Assembly (NCBI GenBank): GCA_051208045.1
Contig: JBPJFY010000010.1
Coordinates: forward strand, 85,823 to 149,822
Reading direction: 5' to 3'
Length of the DNA: 64,000 bases
Source: LZORAL124-50-18 sp051208045
GTDB taxonomy: Bacteria; Pseudomonadota; Gammaproteobacteria; Pseudomonadales; Oleiphilaceae
The first letter of the stretch is position 1. Every line of letters begins with the position of its first letter. Below, in pieces: positions 34,673-44,358 of this stretch. The notes beneath the pieces were generated by a model that searched no databases, was not told the origin of the DNA, and saw only the letters and a list, made by a program, of their open reading frames with translations. A program made the translations under genes and the position numbers.

Positions 34673-35725
34673 TTATTGCTGTTGAGTACGCGAGTAATCT
34701 CTAACTTTTGTAAGCAGGTCATTGACCAGGGTTGTTGGCAATTTAGCCGAGACACGCAAATACCACATATTTTCAGCCGCAAAAGAACTGCACTTCACTG
34801 CATCTTTTTCGGTCATCAAGATGATATCGCTTTTTACAACATCCTGAAAATCTTCGCAGGTATAATTGTAATGATCAGGAAAGCTGGAAAACACAAAATC
34901 CAGACCAAGTTCTCGCAAAGTTTGAAAAAATCTTTCCGGGTTTCCTATTCCGGCCACAGCCCTTAAATTTTGCTTTTGAGTATTCTCCAGAAACTCACCA
35001 ACACCCACCCGTTGCCCGGATTTTAGATTAATAAACTCTTCCGGCTGTAACAAAAATTGGAGTGTCTGCTCTCGAGTTTGGCCAACGGAAGATTGCACCG
35101 CTCCATTGAAGACCAACGTCGCTTCGTGACTGCGTTTGACTGGCTCTCTTAGCGGCCCGGCAGGCAGTAACAAGCGATTACCCCAAACTCGACTGGCATC
35201 CACCACCACAAATTCGAGATCTCGTTGGAGCGCGTAATGCTGTAAGCCATCGTCACAAACTATCACGGAAACCGCGTACTTTTGCAGCAGAGCACTTGCA
35301 GCGCGGACTCTGTCCGGACCAACAAATACGGGGTGATCACCGATGGCCTGTTTAATAAGGTGTGGCTCATCTCCGGAGGTGTCAGCCGACACTGCCTGAG
35401 TGACCTCGATCGGGTAGCTTTCCGCCTTCCCGCCATATCCCCGACTAACCACACCAAATGAGATACCGGCCGCTTGCAACTCAGCACAAAGTGCCAATGT
35501 AAATGGCGTTTTGCCAGTCCCTCCAACCGTAATATTTCCAACGACAATAACAAAAGCGTCCACGGAGCGTGACTTCAGCAGGCCAGTCCGGTAAAAAAAA
35601 CGTCGTAAGGAAACGACCACCCAGAACAAGCAAGAGAGAGGGCTGAGGAGTATTACTAACAGATAGTCTGCCGATGAAGGTTGATACCATGCTCGGTTTG
35701 CCAGCCTTTCCAACCACGAACGCAT
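34673..35725 (-). CDS. lpxK: Tetraacyldisaccharide 4'-kinase
   Basis: LpxK phosphorylates the 4' position of the lipid A disaccharide precursor at the inner face of the inner membrane. The 350-residue protein has a membrane-associating N-terminal helix (DYLLVILLSPLSCLFWVVVS), the P-loop VGNITVGGTGKTP, SRGYGG, DEPHLI and the C-terminal motif with EKDAVKC. It is flanked by msbA (14 bp upstream) and ycaR, the usual neighbours. Confidence 0.96.
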   Translation of the reverse strand: MRSWLERLANRAWYQPSSADYLLVILLSPLSCLFWVVVSLRRFFYRTGLLKSRSVDAFVIVVGNITVGGTGKTPFTLALCAELQAAGISFGVVSRGYGGKAESYPIEVTQAVSADTSGDEPHLIKQAIGDHPVFVGPDRVRAASALLQKYAVSVIVCDDGLQHYALQRDLEFVVVDASRVWGNRLLLPAGPLREPVKRSHEATLVFNGAVQSSVGQTREQTLQFLLQPEEFINLKSGQRVGVGEFLENTQKQNLRAVAGIGNPERFFQTLRELGLDFVFSSFPDHYNYTCEDFQDVVKSDIILMTEKDAVKCSSFAAENMWYLRVSAKLPTTLVNDLLTKVRDYSRTQQQ

Positions 35726-35739
35726 GCCGTGTGGTGCCC

Positions 35740-37509
35740 CTATTGCTCTAAGCCAGCCCGGTAAAGGCTGGAATAGGGGCCATCCTTCGCCAATAGTTCA
35801 GCGTGCTTACCTATTTCTACAATTTCACCCTTTTCCATGACGACAATTTTATCCGCGTTTTCAACAGTGGATAGTCGGTGCGCAATAATCAGCGTGGTTC
35901 TACCCTGCATCACGGCGTCCAGTGCGGACTGAATTTTTTGCTCTGACTCATTGTCCAGCGCAGATGTAGCTTCATCCAGAATCAAGATCGGTGCATCCTT
36001 TGCCAAAGCACGAGCGATCGCCAGTCTTTGCCTTTGACCACCGGACAATAACACACCGTTGTCTCCTACTTCCGTCTCATAGCCCTGAGCCATTTGCTGT
36101 ATAAACTCATCGGCATTTGCCTTCTTAGCGGCATGCAGTATTTCAGTGTCACTTAATGTCTCATTTGCGTAACCGATATTACGTTTAACTGAATCGTTAA
36201 ACAGCACAACATTCTGGTTTACCAGGGCAATCTGATTGCGCAAGGACTCCAGTTCGTAAGCGCTCACATCTTCGCCATCGAGCCTGATCACGCCAGCTGA
36301 AGGCGCGTAGAACCGAGGAATCATATTGACCAGCGTTGTTTTGCCGCTACCGCTCTTACCGACAAATGCGACCGTTTCACCCGGCTCAATCGTCAGGTTC
36401 ACCCCTTTCAATACTTCAGCATCACTAGACTCGTACTTAAAGTGAACGTTCTGAAATTCGATCCTGCCCTCAGACTTTTTAAGTAATTTAGTACCCGCAT
36501 CTATCTCGGGTACTTTTGCCATTAGCGCAAAGATGTCTTGCGCAGCAGCCACGCCACTTTGAATGGTGGCATTTACTTGAGTGAGCTGGCGAATAGGTTT
36601 GGCAATCGTTGACGCAGCGACAAAATAGGCGATGAGCTCCCCGGCAGTCATTTGACCACGGACCTCGTCACTGAGAGCCACCCAGAGCAATGTTGAGATT
36701 GAAACAGCAACCAGACTTTGAATCACCGGCGTGCTGGAGGCTTTGGTGAGCTCCATCTTCAAACTCTGTTTCAGGTTATTCAGACTGGCGGACTCAAATC
36801 GATTTTTTTCGTATTTTTGACCGGAAAAAACCTTCACTTCCCGGTAACCGGAAATAGCCTCAGAAGCAACGTGCGTGACATCACCCATTGAAGTCTGAAT
36901 TCTTCGACTGAGTGTTCGAAAGCGTTTGCTTACGTAGGCAATGATCGCCCCGATAAACGGGCCAATCAACAGAAATATCAGCGTAAGCTTCCAGTTCTGA
37001 TAGATCATGAAGGCAAACAACCCAACAACCGTGAGCCCTTCCCGAACGGTAATGGTAATGGCGTTGGAGGCAGCACCAGTCAGCTGCTCTACATTAAAGG
37101 TAATTTTTGAAACCAGATGGCCGGAGCTGTGCTTGTCAAAAAAGGCACAAGGCAACAGCAAATAATGGTCAAAGAGCTGCGTGCGGATTGTGTGGACTAC
37201 TTTTCGGCCAACATACGAAATAAAGTAACCACCGAGAAAAGCGCCTACGCCACGCATGACAAAAACACCGATAATGACTGAGCAGACAAAAATGCGCTGT
37301 TCGTCGGAAGGGTTGCTGATGGCCTGTTCAAGATACTCTGTCAACTTTGCCATAAGCACGCTGGCGCCCGCATACACCGCGTTGCCAATCACGCTGAGTC
37401 CAAAAGCAAACCAGAATGGTTTGACGTACCCCAGCAGCTTTTTGTAAACCTGAAAATTGGTTAAAGAATCTATACTTGATGACGCCTGTTCAAGGGATTG
37501 ATCAACCAT
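35740..37509 (-). CDS. msbA: Lipid A export ATP-binding/permease protein
   Basis: MsbA flips lipid A-core across the inner membrane as a homodimer. The 589-residue half-transporter has an N-terminal six-helix membrane domain (about 20-320) and a C-terminal nucleotide-binding domain with Walker A (VGKSGSGKTTLV), signature LSGGQRQRLAIARAL, Walker B (ILILDEATSALD) and the H-loop AHRLSTV. The length and neighbours (exbD 3 bp upstream, lpxK downstream) fit MsbA rather than a drug exporter. Confidence 0.95.
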   Translation of the reverse strand: MVDQSLEQASSSIDSLTNFQVYKKLLGYVKPFWFAFGLSVIGNAVYAGASVLMAKLTEYLEQAISNPSDEQRIFVCSVIIGVFVMRGVGAFLGGYFISYVGRKVVHTIRTQLFDHYLLLPCAFFDKHSSGHLVSKITFNVEQLTGAASNAITITVREGLTVVGLFAFMIYQNWKLTLIFLLIGPFIGAIIAYVSKRFRTLSRRIQTSMGDVTHVASEAISGYREVKVFSGQKYEKNRFESASLNNLKQSLKMELTKASSTPVIQSLVAVSISTLLWVALSDEVRGQMTAGELIAYFVAASTIAKPIRQLTQVNATIQSGVAAAQDIFALMAKVPEIDAGTKLLKKSEGRIEFQNVHFKYESSDAEVLKGVNLTIEPGETVAFVGKSGSGKTTLVNMIPRFYAPSAGVIRLDGEDVSAYELESLRNQIALVNQNVVLFNDSVKRNIGYANETLSDTEILHAAKKANADEFIQQMAQGYETEVGDNGVLLSGGQRQRLAIARALAKDAPILILDEATSALDNESEQKIQSALDAVMQGRTTLIIAHRLSTVENADKIVVMEKGEIVEIGKHAELLAKDGPYSSLYRAGLEQ

Positions 37510-37512
37510 GCG

Positions 37513-37944
37513 TTATTCTGCCGAGCCACTTTCAGTTTCACGCTGCGTAGTGATGCTCAATTCCACAAATCCCAATTTACCCGCAACGTCCATCGCGCGC
37601 ACAACAAACTCGTGCTCCGTCTTGGAATCCGCGGTAATAATAAATGGTAACTTGTTGTTAGAGTTAGATATTTTCTGAACTGCTTTCGTGAGTGTTTCGG
37701 CTTTATTGTTAACTAAAGGTCGTTCATTAACGATGTATTCCCCTTTGCGATTGATCACCACTTCAATCAATTCGCGTTCCGCTCCAGCCTGTGCACCCGT
37801 GGCTTCAGGCAGCTCAATTTCGAGACGGCTTTCCTTGGTAAAGGTGGTGGATACCATAAAGAAAATCAGTAGGAGAAAAACAACGTCAATGAGAGGCGTT
37901 AGATTAACAGAGACCTCTTCACTGGACTGTCTTTTGAACTTCAC
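37513..37944 (-). CDS. exbD: Biopolymer transport protein ExbD/TolR family
   Basis: This 143-residue protein has one membrane segment (LTPLIDVVFLLLIFFMV) carrying the essential Asp, followed by a periplasmic domain. With ExbB it uses the proton gradient to energise an outer-membrane partner. The start is GTG at 37944, overlapping the exbB stop by one base (TAGTG), an indication of translational coupling. Location beside msbA-lpxK is the Pseudomonas-like arrangement. The TonB partner is not in the window. Confidence 0.93.
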   Translation of the reverse strand: MKFKRQSSEEVSVNLTPLIDVVFLLLIFFMVSTTFTKESRLEIELPEATGAQAGAERELIEVVINRKGEYIVNERPLVNNKAETLTKAVQKISNSNNKLPFIITADSKTEHEFVVRAMDVAGKLGFVELSITTQRETESGSAE

Positions 37945-38576
37945 TACTTTTTATCCTCTGAAAATTCGATCTCCCTGTCCCCGTGGACAACTTCCACCAA
38001 ACGAATTGCTTCCTGTTCCATATTTACGACGATTTCGTCAACACGACGCAGAAAGTGGCGATGGAACGCGAGCGCGGGAATGGCAACGGTGAGCCCTGCT
38101 GCGGTAGTCAGCAGCGCTTCTGAAATACCCCCGGCGAGCACGGCGGCGTTGCCAGTACCTTCGAGCTGTATGGCGGCAAACACCTTGATCATACCAATAA
38201 CAGTACCCAAAAGCCCCAGCAGCGGGGTAATCACAGCTACCGTACCCAGAGGGCTCAAAAATCGCTCCAGATCATGAATGATCTGGCTTGCTTCCTGCTC
38301 AATGCTGTCTCGCATGACATCGCGGCCATGCTTGGCATTTGCCAGCCCCACAGCCATGATACGGCCCAATGGAGAGGAGTCACGTAGTGCGCGCAGTTTT
38401 TTGGAGTTGAGCTCTTTGTTTTTGATCCATTGCCATACTTCATGGGATGTCTTTTGCGGAGCAATTCTGGATATACGTAACGTCCAGAACCGTTCGATAA
38501 TGATGGCCAGGGCAAAAACGGAACACAAAATAATGGGAATCATGATGATTCCGCCGGGCTTTATCAGCTCAAGCAC
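37944..38576 (-). CDS. exbB: Biopolymer transport protein ExbB/TolQ family
   Basis: This 210-residue protein has three hydrophobic segments (about 10-28, 110-135, 155-178) and the MotA/TolQ/ExbB block (LERFLSPLGTVAVITPLLGLLGTV, with VIGMIKVF). It forms the proton channel with ExbD. The start is GTG at 38576 behind AGGAG 8 bases upstream. It heads the run exbB-exbD-msbA-lpxK-ycaR-kdsB-phosphatase-murB, and 66 bp separate it from comEC. Confidence 0.93.
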   Translation of the reverse strand: MLELIKPGGIIMIPIILCSVFALAIIIERFWTLRISRIAPQKTSHEVWQWIKNKELNSKKLRALRDSSPLGRIMAVGLANAKHGRDVMRDSIEQEASQIIHDLERFLSPLGTVAVITPLLGLLGTVIGMIKVFAAIQLEGTGNAAVLAGGISEALLTTAAGLTVAIPALAFHRHFLRRVDEIVVNMEQEAIRLVEVVHGDREIEFSEDKK

Positions 38577-38642
38577 TCGAGATTCTCCTTAAGATACGCT
38601 TCTCAGCTTACGCAAATTACCGAAAAATTTGGCTCCACACAA

Positions 38643-40997
38643 TCAAAATGATTGAATCCAAAATCTTTTTTCTTTTTTTCTGATTTCTTCCACAGTTATC
38701 AGCGGCTTTTGCTGATCATCAGATAACCGTACAATCACCTCACCAGAGCGGGCCGTATTATAAGTGGTAATGCCCAACTTATTAAGACGTTGTAGCACTT
38801 CCCTGTGTGGGTGGCCAAACTGATTGTGGTATCCAGCTGATATTAGTGCAAGTTTTGGTTTCACAGTCTTGAGGAAGGGCCAGGAACTGCTGGATCTACT
38901 CCCGTGGTGCGGTAGCACAAGGATATCAGATTGCAGCTGCTCCCTGTACGCTCGCACAAGTTTTAGTTCAACCTCACGACTGATATCGCCGGGCAGCAAG
39001 ACCTTCATGTCGTTGATAGTCACCTGCAGGACACAAGAGCTGTTGTTTCGAGATTTTTCTCTATTTCCAAACGGCCAAAGTACCTTGATATCCATCCCTG
39101 AAGGGAGCACTTTCCGGAATCCTGCACAGTCAGTATACCGATAGGCATCATCAGGCTCGACTGAAGATGCTATTAACTGGTGCACTTTGTGCCGGGTTTG
39201 AAAAGATGGCCACCCACCTGCATGATCAGCATCCCAGTGGCTGATAACGGCCAAATCCACGGCATCAACTCCGTCCGCTCGAATATTGGGTGATACGATC
39301 GAATGTCCCACCCCCCACTCTGGAGACTGACCATTCCCGAAATCATAGACGAAGGTATCATGCTCGTTTCTTATGTAGACAGATAATCCCTGCCCCACGT
39401 CGAACATGTGCACCTTCGCTTCCGGTGACCGTGTTCCTGGTAAAAAGAGGAATCCTAAAAGTACCAGGATCACAGGTATTTTCAGAATGAACCGAATCGG
39501 AAAACAGAGTACACCTGCGAGAGCCAACACTAAAATGGTAATAGCGAATGACGAGAAGGCTGGATTTGGCAAGATACTGCCCATCGTTGATAGATACTTT
39601 AATACTAAAATCAGCAGGCCCCCTATCCCATCGAATATATAAAACAGGGGTGTTAACAACTCTATGGAAACAAAAGAAAAAACGACTGAAATCAAGCCGA
39701 GAGGAAGTAAAAGCAGAGAAACAATTGGAACCGCGATAAGATTCGCCACCAAGGCGATGGTGCTCACCCCTATTTGAAACCACATCAATATTGGTGAAAA
39801 GCAAAGAAACATGATGATATGAGGCTTCACCCAGAGAATGATCTTTTTATCGGCAATCGGTCGGTTTGCGTGAAAAAAAATTAACACACAAACCGCAATC
39901 ACGGACAGCCAAAATCCCGCGTTGAGGCAAAATGATGGGCTGATAACCAACAGGATTGCGATAGCCACTATGAGGCTGAACATTGGCGGGCGTTGAAAGC
40001 CAAGCCACAATACCGAGGTGATCAGGTACATCAATGCGGCTCGCAGCGAGGGCAGCGTTAAACCAACCAGACCGGCATAAGCAAACACGATCAGATTACT
40101 GGCTATAAGCGCAAAATACCGCCCCGAATTCAACCCGGAAGCAACACCTGTTCGGCGAAAAACAAATCCTACGACGGTGATCGAAAACAAAGCAAACCCA
40201 CCCACCATAGTCACATGTAAGCCGGAAACAACAAGCAAGTGTGTCGTGCCAGTTACATTAAACAGTTGTCTCAACTCATCGTTAGGTGGTGGCTTTTCTC
40301 CCACTGTTAAGGAGAGCAACAGCTGTCGCACGTTTTCCGAACCTTGCGTCCGGAACTGCCTCTTAATGTGGGAAACCAACTTGTTTCGGAAACGCCAATA
40401 AGCGCAGGTGAACTCACACAGCGATTCATGGGCGGCACCAACAGTCTTCAAGCTTCCCGTACCAGCATATGCATTACCAAATAGCCAGGTTTCATAATGA
40501 AAGCCAACACGATTGTATGCACCATGTGGCGCTTTGAATTTGCCAACACCCTTCAAATACCCCCCTGAGGGAAGTGTCTTTAGTTCGCCCAATTGTTTTG
40601 TAAAGTACTGACTCACCCGTAGTTTTTTAGCGTAAAAAACCGGATTAGCGTCTTTAACAGCAGGATTTAAATCAATCGTTGCCACAGGAATCAGTGCAAC
40701 ATCACATAAATCCCATGAGTGCTTGCGACTATCAACGACGATAGGTGAGCAAACAAAGCCAGCGTAAGAAAACGTGCCAGAGAGCGTCTGTGGCAGCTGA
40801 TCTTCGAGTTGCAGCTCCGCTCGAAAAGAAGCAAACAGCAACCCGATTAAAAAAAAGGAAAGAACGCGCGTTCTGCAATGAAAAACAGATACAAGGATAA
40901 GAAAAATTACGAAGGGATATGCCGCTGGCGCTAGTAATGCACCAATGCAATAAAGTACTATTACCCCACAAATAAAGGCAACTGACCACAACAACAT
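38643..40997 (-). CDS. comEC: ComEC/Rec2 family DNA-uptake channel protein
   Basis: ComEC forms the inner-membrane channel for single-stranded DNA in natural transformation. This 784-residue protein has an N-terminal DUF4131/OB-like region, a central competence domain with about ten hydrophobic segments (VVSGLHVTMVGGFAL, GLVGLTLPSLRAALMYLIT) and a C-terminal metallo-beta-lactamase-like domain (HMFDVGQGLSVYI, AVISHWDADHAGG, LLPGDISREVE, LVLPHHGSRSSSS). All three modules are intact. It occupies the same place as in Pseudomonas (next to exbB). Confidence 0.94.
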   Translation of the reverse strand: MLLWSVAFICGVIVLYCIGALLAPAAYPFVIFLILVSVFHCRTRVLSFFLIGLLFASFRAELQLEDQLPQTLSGTFSYAGFVCSPIVVDSRKHSWDLCDVALIPVATIDLNPAVKDANPVFYAKKLRVSQYFTKQLGELKTLPSGGYLKGVGKFKAPHGAYNRVGFHYETWLFGNAYAGTGSLKTVGAAHESLCEFTCAYWRFRNKLVSHIKRQFRTQGSENVRQLLLSLTVGEKPPPNDELRQLFNVTGTTHLLVVSGLHVTMVGGFALFSITVVGFVFRRTGVASGLNSGRYFALIASNLIVFAYAGLVGLTLPSLRAALMYLITSVLWLGFQRPPMFSLIVAIAILLVISPSFCLNAGFWLSVIAVCVLIFFHANRPIADKKIILWVKPHIIMFLCFSPILMWFQIGVSTIALVANLIAVPIVSLLLLPLGLISVVFSFVSIELLTPLFYIFDGIGGLLILVLKYLSTMGSILPNPAFSSFAITILVLALAGVLCFPIRFILKIPVILVLLGFLFLPGTRSPEAKVHMFDVGQGLSVYIRNEHDTFVYDFGNGQSPEWGVGHSIVSPNIRADGVDAVDLAVISHWDADHAGGWPSFQTRHKVHQLIASSVEPDDAYRYTDCAGFRKVLPSGMDIKVLWPFGNREKSRNNSSCVLQVTINDMKVLLPGDISREVELKLVRAYREQLQSDILVLPHHGSRSSSSWPFLKTVKPKLALISAGYHNQFGHPHREVLQRLNKLGITTYNTARSGEVIVRLSDDQQKPLITVEEIRKKEKRFWIQSF

Positions 40998-41043
40998 ATG
41001 TACCTTCCCTGGTAGCGTTGCGTTACAACCAAATTAATAATTT

Positions 41044-41580
41044 ATGCCAAAAGACTTCATTAAAAAATACATCCCAACACCGGATAAAATACGGGAAATC
41101 AAGGCATTACATTTCCTTGGTGATGTATTGCATGAACCGAACTTGTGGCACATTAATCGACACTCCGTGTCAAAAGCATTCTTGATTGGCATGTTTTGGT
41201 GCTTTATTCCCATGCCCTTCCAAATGGTAGCCGCCGCATTTTGCGCAATTTGGATAAACTGTAATCTACCCATATCCGTGGCTTTGGTCTGGATTAGCAA
41301 TCCTATAACCATGCCCCCTATCTTTTACTTTAATTACCTGGTCGGTGCGTTTATTTTGAATCGGCCGGCAAAAGAATACGAAATGGAGCTTTCCATCCAG
41401 TGGTTATCCGATAAATTGGTGGAAGTCGGGCTCCCATTGTATTTTGGGTCGCTTGTAGTGGGAATTGTATTCGCGCTTTGCAGCTATGCCGTGATTGAGT
41501 TTCTCTGGCGGAGAAAAGTGCGCCGTGATTGGCACCAACGTCAAATAACCCGTGGTTATGTCACAGCAGATTCCCGGTAG
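41044..41580 (+). CDS. DUF2062 family membrane protein
   Basis: This 178-residue protein contains the DUF2062 signature: an aromatic region (FIKKYIPTPDKIREIKALHFLG), SVSKAFLIGMFWCFIPMPFQMVAAA and WISNPITMPPIFYFNYLVG, with about three hydrophobic segments. Function is not established; it is a conserved inner-membrane protein found beside comEC and lolCD in related genomes. It is divergent from comEC (46-bp gap) and convergent with lolD (13-bp gap). Confidence 0.9.
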   Translation: MPKDFIKKYIPTPDKIREIKALHFLGDVLHEPNLWHINRHSVSKAFLIGMFWCFIPMPFQMVAAAFCAIWINCNLPISVALVWISNPITMPPIFYFNYLVGAFILNRPAKEYEMELSIQWLSDKLVEVGLPLYFGSLVVGIVFALCSYAVIEFLWRRKVRRDWHQRQITRGYVTADSR

Positions 41581-41593
41581 ATAATTACACAAT

Positions 41594-42295
41594 CTAGTCC
41601 ACCATAACTCGCAGCTTTCCTGATTCCAGCTGGTACACTCTGTCCAACGAGGATGCAATAGCGCTATCGTGTGTCACCACAACGAAGCTGGTCGCCAACT
41701 CTTCCACTAATTCCCACAACACATTTTGCACCGTCTTTGCGGTTGCCTCATCCAAATTACCGGTGGGTTCATCCATCAACACAATTGATGGTTGATTTAC
41801 CAATGCCCGCGCTATGGCTACGCGCTGACGCTCCCCTCCTGAGAGTTGTGATGGCTTATGATCCAGCCGGTCCTTTAGTCCTACTTTTTCCAACAGATTG
41901 TGGGCACGCGCTTTCCCTGCTTTCAGCTCGCCCGCAATCAATAGCGGCATGCACACATTTTCCAGTGCAGTAAACTCAGGGAGCAAATGGTGAAACTGAT
42001 AGACAAATCCCATTTGACTGTTTCGAATATGACTGCGAACAGACTCAGGAACCTGATGAATATTCTTTCCGCCCAGAAGTACTGACCCAGAAGTCGGCGT
42101 ATCCAACCCCCCAAGCAGGTTCAGTAACGTGGTTTTGCCCGCCCCGGAGCTCCCGATAATTGCGATGGACTCACCAGCGGCTACCTCTAAATCAATGCTG
42201 TCAAAAATCGTAATTTTTGATTTGGACTCCTCGTAAACCTTACAAAGACCTTCGCAACGCAACACTGGTTGTTGATGCATACCCATATTTTCCAT
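41594..42295 (-). CDS. lolD: Lipoprotein-releasing system ATP-binding protein LolD
   Basis: LolD is the ATPase of the transporter that extracts outer-membrane lipoproteins from the inner membrane. The 233-residue protein has Walker A (IGSSGAGKTTLLNLLGGLD), the LolD-type block GFVYQFHHLLPEFTALENV, signature LSGGERQRVAIARAL and Walker B (IVLMDEPTGNLDE). FHHLLPEFTA is typical of LolD rather than other MacB-like ATPases. It lies 3 bp downstream of the permease gene. Confidence 0.95.
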   Translation of the reverse strand: MENMGMHQQPVLRCEGLCKVYEESKSKITIFDSIDLEVAAGESIAIIGSSGAGKTTLLNLLGGLDTPTSGSVLLGGKNIHQVPESVRSHIRNSQMGFVYQFHHLLPEFTALENVCMPLLIAGELKAGKARAHNLLEKVGLKDRLDHKPSQLSGGERQRVAIARALVNQPSIVLMDEPTGNLDEATAKTVQNVLWELVEELATSFVVVTHDSAIASSLDRVYQLESGKLRVMVD

Positions 42296-42298
42296 CGG

Positions 42299-43540
42299 TT
42301 ATTCGTATCGTAGTGCTTCAGCAGGTTGTACCCGCGATGCGCGAAATGCAGGATATAGCGTCGCCAGCAAGCTCATTACCAAACCTGAGCCACAAACGAC
42401 ATACACATCTGACCATTGAAGCTGCGAGGGAAGGTAGCTGATAAAATAAACATCCGCAGACAGAAACTGGTGATTCAAAATCTTTTCAAGCCACGAGATA
42501 ATGTCACTGACATTCAGAGCGAGCAGCACTCCAGCCACCGTGCCCACAACCGTGCCCACCACACCGATAAACGCCCCTTGTATCACAAAAATTGCCATGA
42601 TTTCACGAGGCTTTGCGCCCATGGTGCGTAAGATCGCAATGTCCGCCTGTTTATCCGTCACAACCATCACCAAAGTGGAGACAATATTGAATGCTGCGAC
42701 CGCGACAATGAGCATTAGCAGCAATCCCATCATGGTTTTTTCCATTTTTATGGCGTTGAACAAATTGCCGTGAGTTGACGTCCAATCTACGGCAAAGTAC
42801 TGCCCATCAATACTTCTTGCGATCTCCCAAGCCACCTTCGGGGCTTTAAAAAGTTCTTCCACTTTGAGGCGCACACCATGGACATTTCCCGGCATTCTTA
42901 AAATTTTTGCCATGTCCTCCATATGCGCATAAGCCAATGATGCATCCAGCTCAGCGCCAACTTCAAAGATGCCTTTCACTGTAAATCGCTTTAAACGCGG
43001 AAAAACTCCGGCTGGCGTGACCGCTGCTTCGGGAAAAACAACGGTGACTTTATCACCGATGTTTACTCTTAATGAGCTGGCCAGTATTTGTCCGAGCACA
43101 ATATTAAAACTACCCGGTTCAAGCGCTTCAATATTTCCGGAATTCATGTGATTCGAAACGATGGAAACACTGTTTTCAACATCGGGCACAATGCCATTAA
43201 TCACCACGCCATGCACCTGCCCGCTTCCAGTCATCATGCCCTGCGCTTGAATGAATGGTGCCGCACCAAGCACCGCCTGATGTTTCGTCGCCTCCTGGGC
43301 CACTAACCGCCAATCGGTTATCGGTTCATACCCCCGAATAACAGCATGAGGAACCATGCCGAGAATGCGCTGCTTCAGCTCCCGGTCAAATCCATTCATT
43401 ACAGAAAGTACTGTGATCAACACAGCTACACCAAGCACCAGTCCAATCATGGAAGACAGTGAGATAAAAGAGATAAAGTGGTTCTTGGATTTCGCGAACG
43501 TGTATCTGAGTCCAACAAAAGCGGGATAAGGATTAAACAT
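42299..43540 (-). CDS. lolC: Lipoprotein-releasing system permease, LolC/LolE family
   Basis: This 413-residue permease has an N-terminal helix, a ~220-residue periplasmic domain and three C-terminal helices (about 270-295, 315-345, 375-400). YTFAKSKNHFISFISLSSMIG and LRTMGAKPREIMAIFVIQG are characteristic of LolC/E. Only one LolC/E gene accompanies lolD here, so the transporter may be a LolF-like homodimer with LolD, as in some gammaproteobacteria, unless a second gene lies elsewhere. The lolC symbol is therefore provisional. Confidence 0.9.
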   Translation of the reverse strand: MFNPYPAFVGLRYTFAKSKNHFISFISLSSMIGLVLGVAVLITVLSVMNGFDRELKQRILGMVPHAVIRGYEPITDWRLVAQEATKHQAVLGAAPFIQAQGMMTGSGQVHGVVINGIVPDVENSVSIVSNHMNSGNIEALEPGSFNIVLGQILASSLRVNIGDKVTVVFPEAAVTPAGVFPRLKRFTVKGIFEVGAELDASLAYAHMEDMAKILRMPGNVHGVRLKVEELFKAPKVAWEIARSIDGQYFAVDWTSTHGNLFNAIKMEKTMMGLLLMLIVAVAAFNIVSTLVMVVTDKQADIAILRTMGAKPREIMAIFVIQGAFIGVVGTVVGTVAGVLLALNVSDIISWLEKILNHQFLSADVYFISYLPSQLQWSDVYVVCGSGLVMSLLATLYPAFRASRVQPAEALRYE

Positions 43541-43685
43541 AGAACAAATGCGTCCGAACTAGGTACTTGGCATAAAAAAGACGACTGCTTTGAGCAGCAC
43601 CACAACGTGAACTCTGCGCAACCAAAACTGATTGATAATATGGTGCTAAACTTAGCTTTAATAAGTCCAAACCTGAATTCCACCC

Positions 43686-44306
43686 ATGAAAACACATACT
43701 GACCCAATGAGTGAGAGAACGTCCGTGGCAGAGTCAGATCGCCGCGAATATTTCAGAGTATCTTGTGATGCTGAAATTAACATCAGTCCATTCCCTACTG
43801 ATACTTCAGTTTCCGGCAATGAACAGGATTTGAAGAAGCTCTTCGCAATACAACATACGTTCACGCTTCGAGCGGAGTTGATGGAGCTCGATGTTGAAGC
43901 GAACCAGATATTACGCCAAATTAGTGATCACGACAAAAATATTGGCCATTTTTTACGAATTCTTAACCAAAAAATCGAACTCGTCTCCCGTATACTGGCA
44001 ACCTCTCAAGCGAACAACGCGCAGGACCTACTTACCCGGATTAACCTCAGTGAAGGTGGTATATCAACGCACTATTCACAGCGTTTTGAAGAAAATACGC
44101 TGGTCGCGGTTAAGGTCAACCTGTTACCGGATCATCTGGGCATACTCGCCAAATGCATCGTGAAAGCCTGTCAGGCGAGTGAGCATTCGGAGGGAGGACA
44201 GCTCAATCTGGAATTTGTTGATCTGGAGGCGAATACCCAACAAATCATCGCTCGATTTCTAGCCAGGGAGCAACGGCGTCATCTTTCTAACCACCTCACA
44301 GACTGA
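43686..44306 (+). CDS. PilZ-domain protein with large helical insertion (tPilZ-like)
   Basis: This 206-residue protein carries both c-di-GMP-binding motifs of PilZ domains: RxxxR (Arg20-Arg24 in RREYFRV) and the [D/N]xSxxG motif (Asn120-Gly125 in NLSEGG). They are separated by ~95 residues instead of the usual ~25-30. The insertion (about 40-115) is predicted helical (for example LKKLFAIQHTF, NIGHFLRILNQKIELVSRIL). Such insertions are reminiscent of tetrameric PilZ proteins, but here the binding motifs look intact. The gene follows lolC divergently, the place where a PilZ protein also lies in Pseudomonas. The partner is unknown. Start ATG at 43686; 43707 is an alternative. Confidence 0.8.
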   Translation: MKTHTDPMSERTSVAESDRREYFRVSCDAEINISPFPTDTSVSGNEQDLKKLFAIQHTFTLRAELMELDVEANQILRQISDHDKNIGHFLRILNQKIELVSRILATSQANNAQDLLTRINLSEGGISTHYSQRFEENTLVAVKVNLLPDHLGILAKCIVKACQASEHSEGGQLNLEFVDLEANTQQIIARFLAREQRRHLSNHLTD

Positions 44307-44358
44307 GAGCCACGAAAGACTCGTTAGTTCAGTCACTCTTTAAAATAGGAAAATTTTA

